This document shows positions 62,913 through 64,000 of a stretch of 64,000 nucleotides of DNA, piece by piece. The position numbers were made by a program, and so were the translations under genes. Every line of letters begins with the position of its first letter. Positions within the stretch are counted from its first letter, which is position 1. The notes under the pieces were generated by a model. That model ran no database searches and was not told where the DNA came from. It saw only the letters and a list, made by a program, of their open reading frames with translations. The DNA lies in contig NZ_JAASQR010000002.1 of assembly GCF_011762025.1 (NCBI RefSeq), positions 558,001 to 622,000 of the forward strand, read 5' to 3'. This stretch comes from Sphingobium vermicomposti. GTDB lineage: Bacteria; Pseudomonadota; Alphaproteobacteria; Sphingomonadales; Sphingomonadaceae.

Positions 62913-63999
62913 GGATTCCTCTCCCACACCTGTAGTTTCCGCATTAGCACATAGCCTTGCCGCGCCGCAACATGGGCCGCGGCCATTACCCCTGTTTCTC
63001 AGTATTTTATGGCGCGAAACTGAAGCTAATCCCGATTTGAGACGATTGGCGTTTCAGGGATTACGCAAATATCAGGAAGCGGTCCGCCCTGCCCCTCCTC
63101 CCGTGCCAAAGCCTTTCGCAACTGCGGGGAGTGCAAAATTGCTGCGCTTTGGCCGCGACAATGGCCGTGCGCCGGTCGTTTTCGTGCCCTCATTGATCAA
63201 TCCGCCGCAGGTGCTCGACCTGTCGGAAGGGCGATCCATGCTGCGCCACATGGCTGCAGCAGGCCATGATGCCTATCTTGTCGAATGGGGCCGCCCGACG
63301 AAGGACGACACGGATCTGGGGCTGGACGGCCATGTCACCGATCGGCTGCTGCCCATGTTCGCAGCCCTGCCTCGCCCGCCGATTTTGGTGGGCTATTGCC
63401 TCGGCGGCAGCCTGGCGCTGGGCGCGGCGGCCGTCATGGAGGTGCAGGGGGTGGCGACAATCGCCGCACCATGGCAGTTTGACGGCTTCCCTCCCGCTGA
63501 CCGCGAAGTGATCGCGTCACTTTGGAAGAGCGCCAGGCCGACCTGCGAAAAGCTCGGCTATGTTCCGATGGAAGTGCTTCAATCCGGTTTCTGGGCGCTC
63601 GATCCGGCGCGCACCATCCAGAAATATGCCGCTTTCGCGTCCATGGCAGCAGGATCGGATGCGGAACATACGTTTCTAGCCGTTGAAGATTGGGCCAATG
63701 GCGGCGCACCGCTCAGCTTCGCCGCAGGTCGGGACCTGTTCGAAAACTTCTATGGCGCGAACCAGCCCGGCCGTTTGAAATGGCGAGTCGGCGGCGGCCA
63801 GGTAGACCCCGACGCGCTTGCCTGCCCTACGCTTTCGATCCGATCTTCCACGGACCGAATCGTCCCTGCAAGTGCCGCTCCGACCCTGAATGGAGGCTTC
63901 ACCCTGGACCTTGGCCATGTCGGCATGATTGTGGGCGGCAAGGCGCGCACCCTGTTGTGGAATCCCCTGTCTGAATGGGTTTCCACCCATGGTGGATGA
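62911..63999 (+). CDS. PhaC-like alpha/beta hydrolase
   Basis: A 362-residue alpha/beta-fold protein with a Cys nucleophile in GYCLGGS (Cys163), the PHA-synthase version of the lipase box. Candidate Asp (SSTDRIVP) and His (LGHVGMIVG) complete the triad. Length fits class III PhaC or the short PhaC-like hydrolases of sphingomonads. Being next to phaR supports a role in PHA synthesis or turnover, but a depolymerase or esterase is possible. The start is weakly supported: ATG 62911 lies in a CCATGG shared with the phaR start and has no ribosome site. The stop is three bases before the window end region and the gene is complete. Confidence 0.82.
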   Translation: MDSSPTPVVSALAHSLAAPQHGPRPLPLFLSILWRETEANPDLRRLAFQGLRKYQEAVRPAPPPVPKPFATAGSAKLLRFGRDNGRAPVVFVPSLINPPQVLDLSEGRSMLRHMAAAGHDAYLVEWGRPTKDDTDLGLDGHVTDRLLPMFAALPRPPILVGYCLGGSLALGAAAVMEVQGVATIAAPWQFDGFPPADREVIASLWKSARPTCEKLGYVPMEVLQSGFWALDPARTIQKYAAFASMAAGSDAEHTFLAVEDWANGGAPLSFAAGRDLFENFYGANQPGRLKWRVGGGQVDPDALACPTLSIRSSTDRIVPASAAPTLNGGFTLDLGHVGMIVGGKARTLLWNPLSEWVSTHGG

Positions 64000-64000
64000 T

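Overview
The window is a contiguous piece of a GC-rich alphaproteobacterial chromosome. Gene content and gene order point to the order Sphingomonadales (Sphingobium/Sphingomonas-like). The main reasons are the ntrB-ntrC-ntrY-ntrX-hfq-hflX order, a double-length Hfq, a DivL-type pseudo-histidine kinase, an AmgK-MurU pair, a fused IspDF, and palindromic repeats of the type often seen between sphingomonad genes. The region is mostly core housekeeping DNA. No insertion sequence, prophage, CRISPR array or rRNA operon was found.

Layout. 1-3042: end of a nitrate/taurine-type ABC importer (permease cut by the window edge, ATPase) and an outer-membrane barrel protein. 3043-5150: the only region that looks accessory, with a palindromic repeat, an XRE-type regulator preceded by a helically phased array of CCGACA repeats, tRNA-Pro and a tiny Asn/Ala-repeat lipoprotein. 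5151-6836: EttA. 7018-8710: a coupled three-gene minus-strand unit (carbonic anhydrase, NYN/OST-HTH protein, acylphosphatase). 8776-11849: lipA, a RatA/Coq10-like START protein, a CinA-C amidase and ispDF. 11955-21277: dusB and the two Ntr two-component systems, then tandem hfq and hflX. 21342-31285 (minus strand): mazG, a KgtP-like transporter, a retropepsin-like protease, a PhnP-like hydrolase, tatD, metG, holB, tmk, a D,D-carboxypeptidase and a MltB-type transglycosylase.

31426-37737: tRNA-Ser, a small unknown protein, a DUF983 protein, secA, argJ and hisN. 37801-49030 (minus strand): a tightly packed unit divL-tsaE-amgK-murU-addB-addA-trxA, which puts a cell-cycle regulator, tRNA modification, peptidoglycan recycling and recombination repair in one apparent transcript. 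49215-57777: ahcY, a YqgE protein, amn, an alpha/beta hydrolase, a DUF2238 membrane protein, asd and a DPP IV-like peptidase. 57898-63999: tRNA-Val, a 42-residue entericidin-like lipoprotein, a small Cys-rich protein, hslV-hslU, an archaeal/eukaryotic-type proS, and phaR head-to-head with a PhaC-like hydrolase.

The best leads are the tandem Hfq (two complete Sm domains exactly 80 residues apart, the second lacking some RNA-contact residues), the phased CCGACA array in front of the XRE gene, the Tyr-for-His DivL, the palindromic repeat arm that seems to supply the hslU ribosome binding site, and the overlapping divergent start codons of phaR and the PhaC-like gene. Start codons were chosen from Shine-Dalgarno matches, gene overlaps and remembered family N-termini. 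Nothing was searched against a database.
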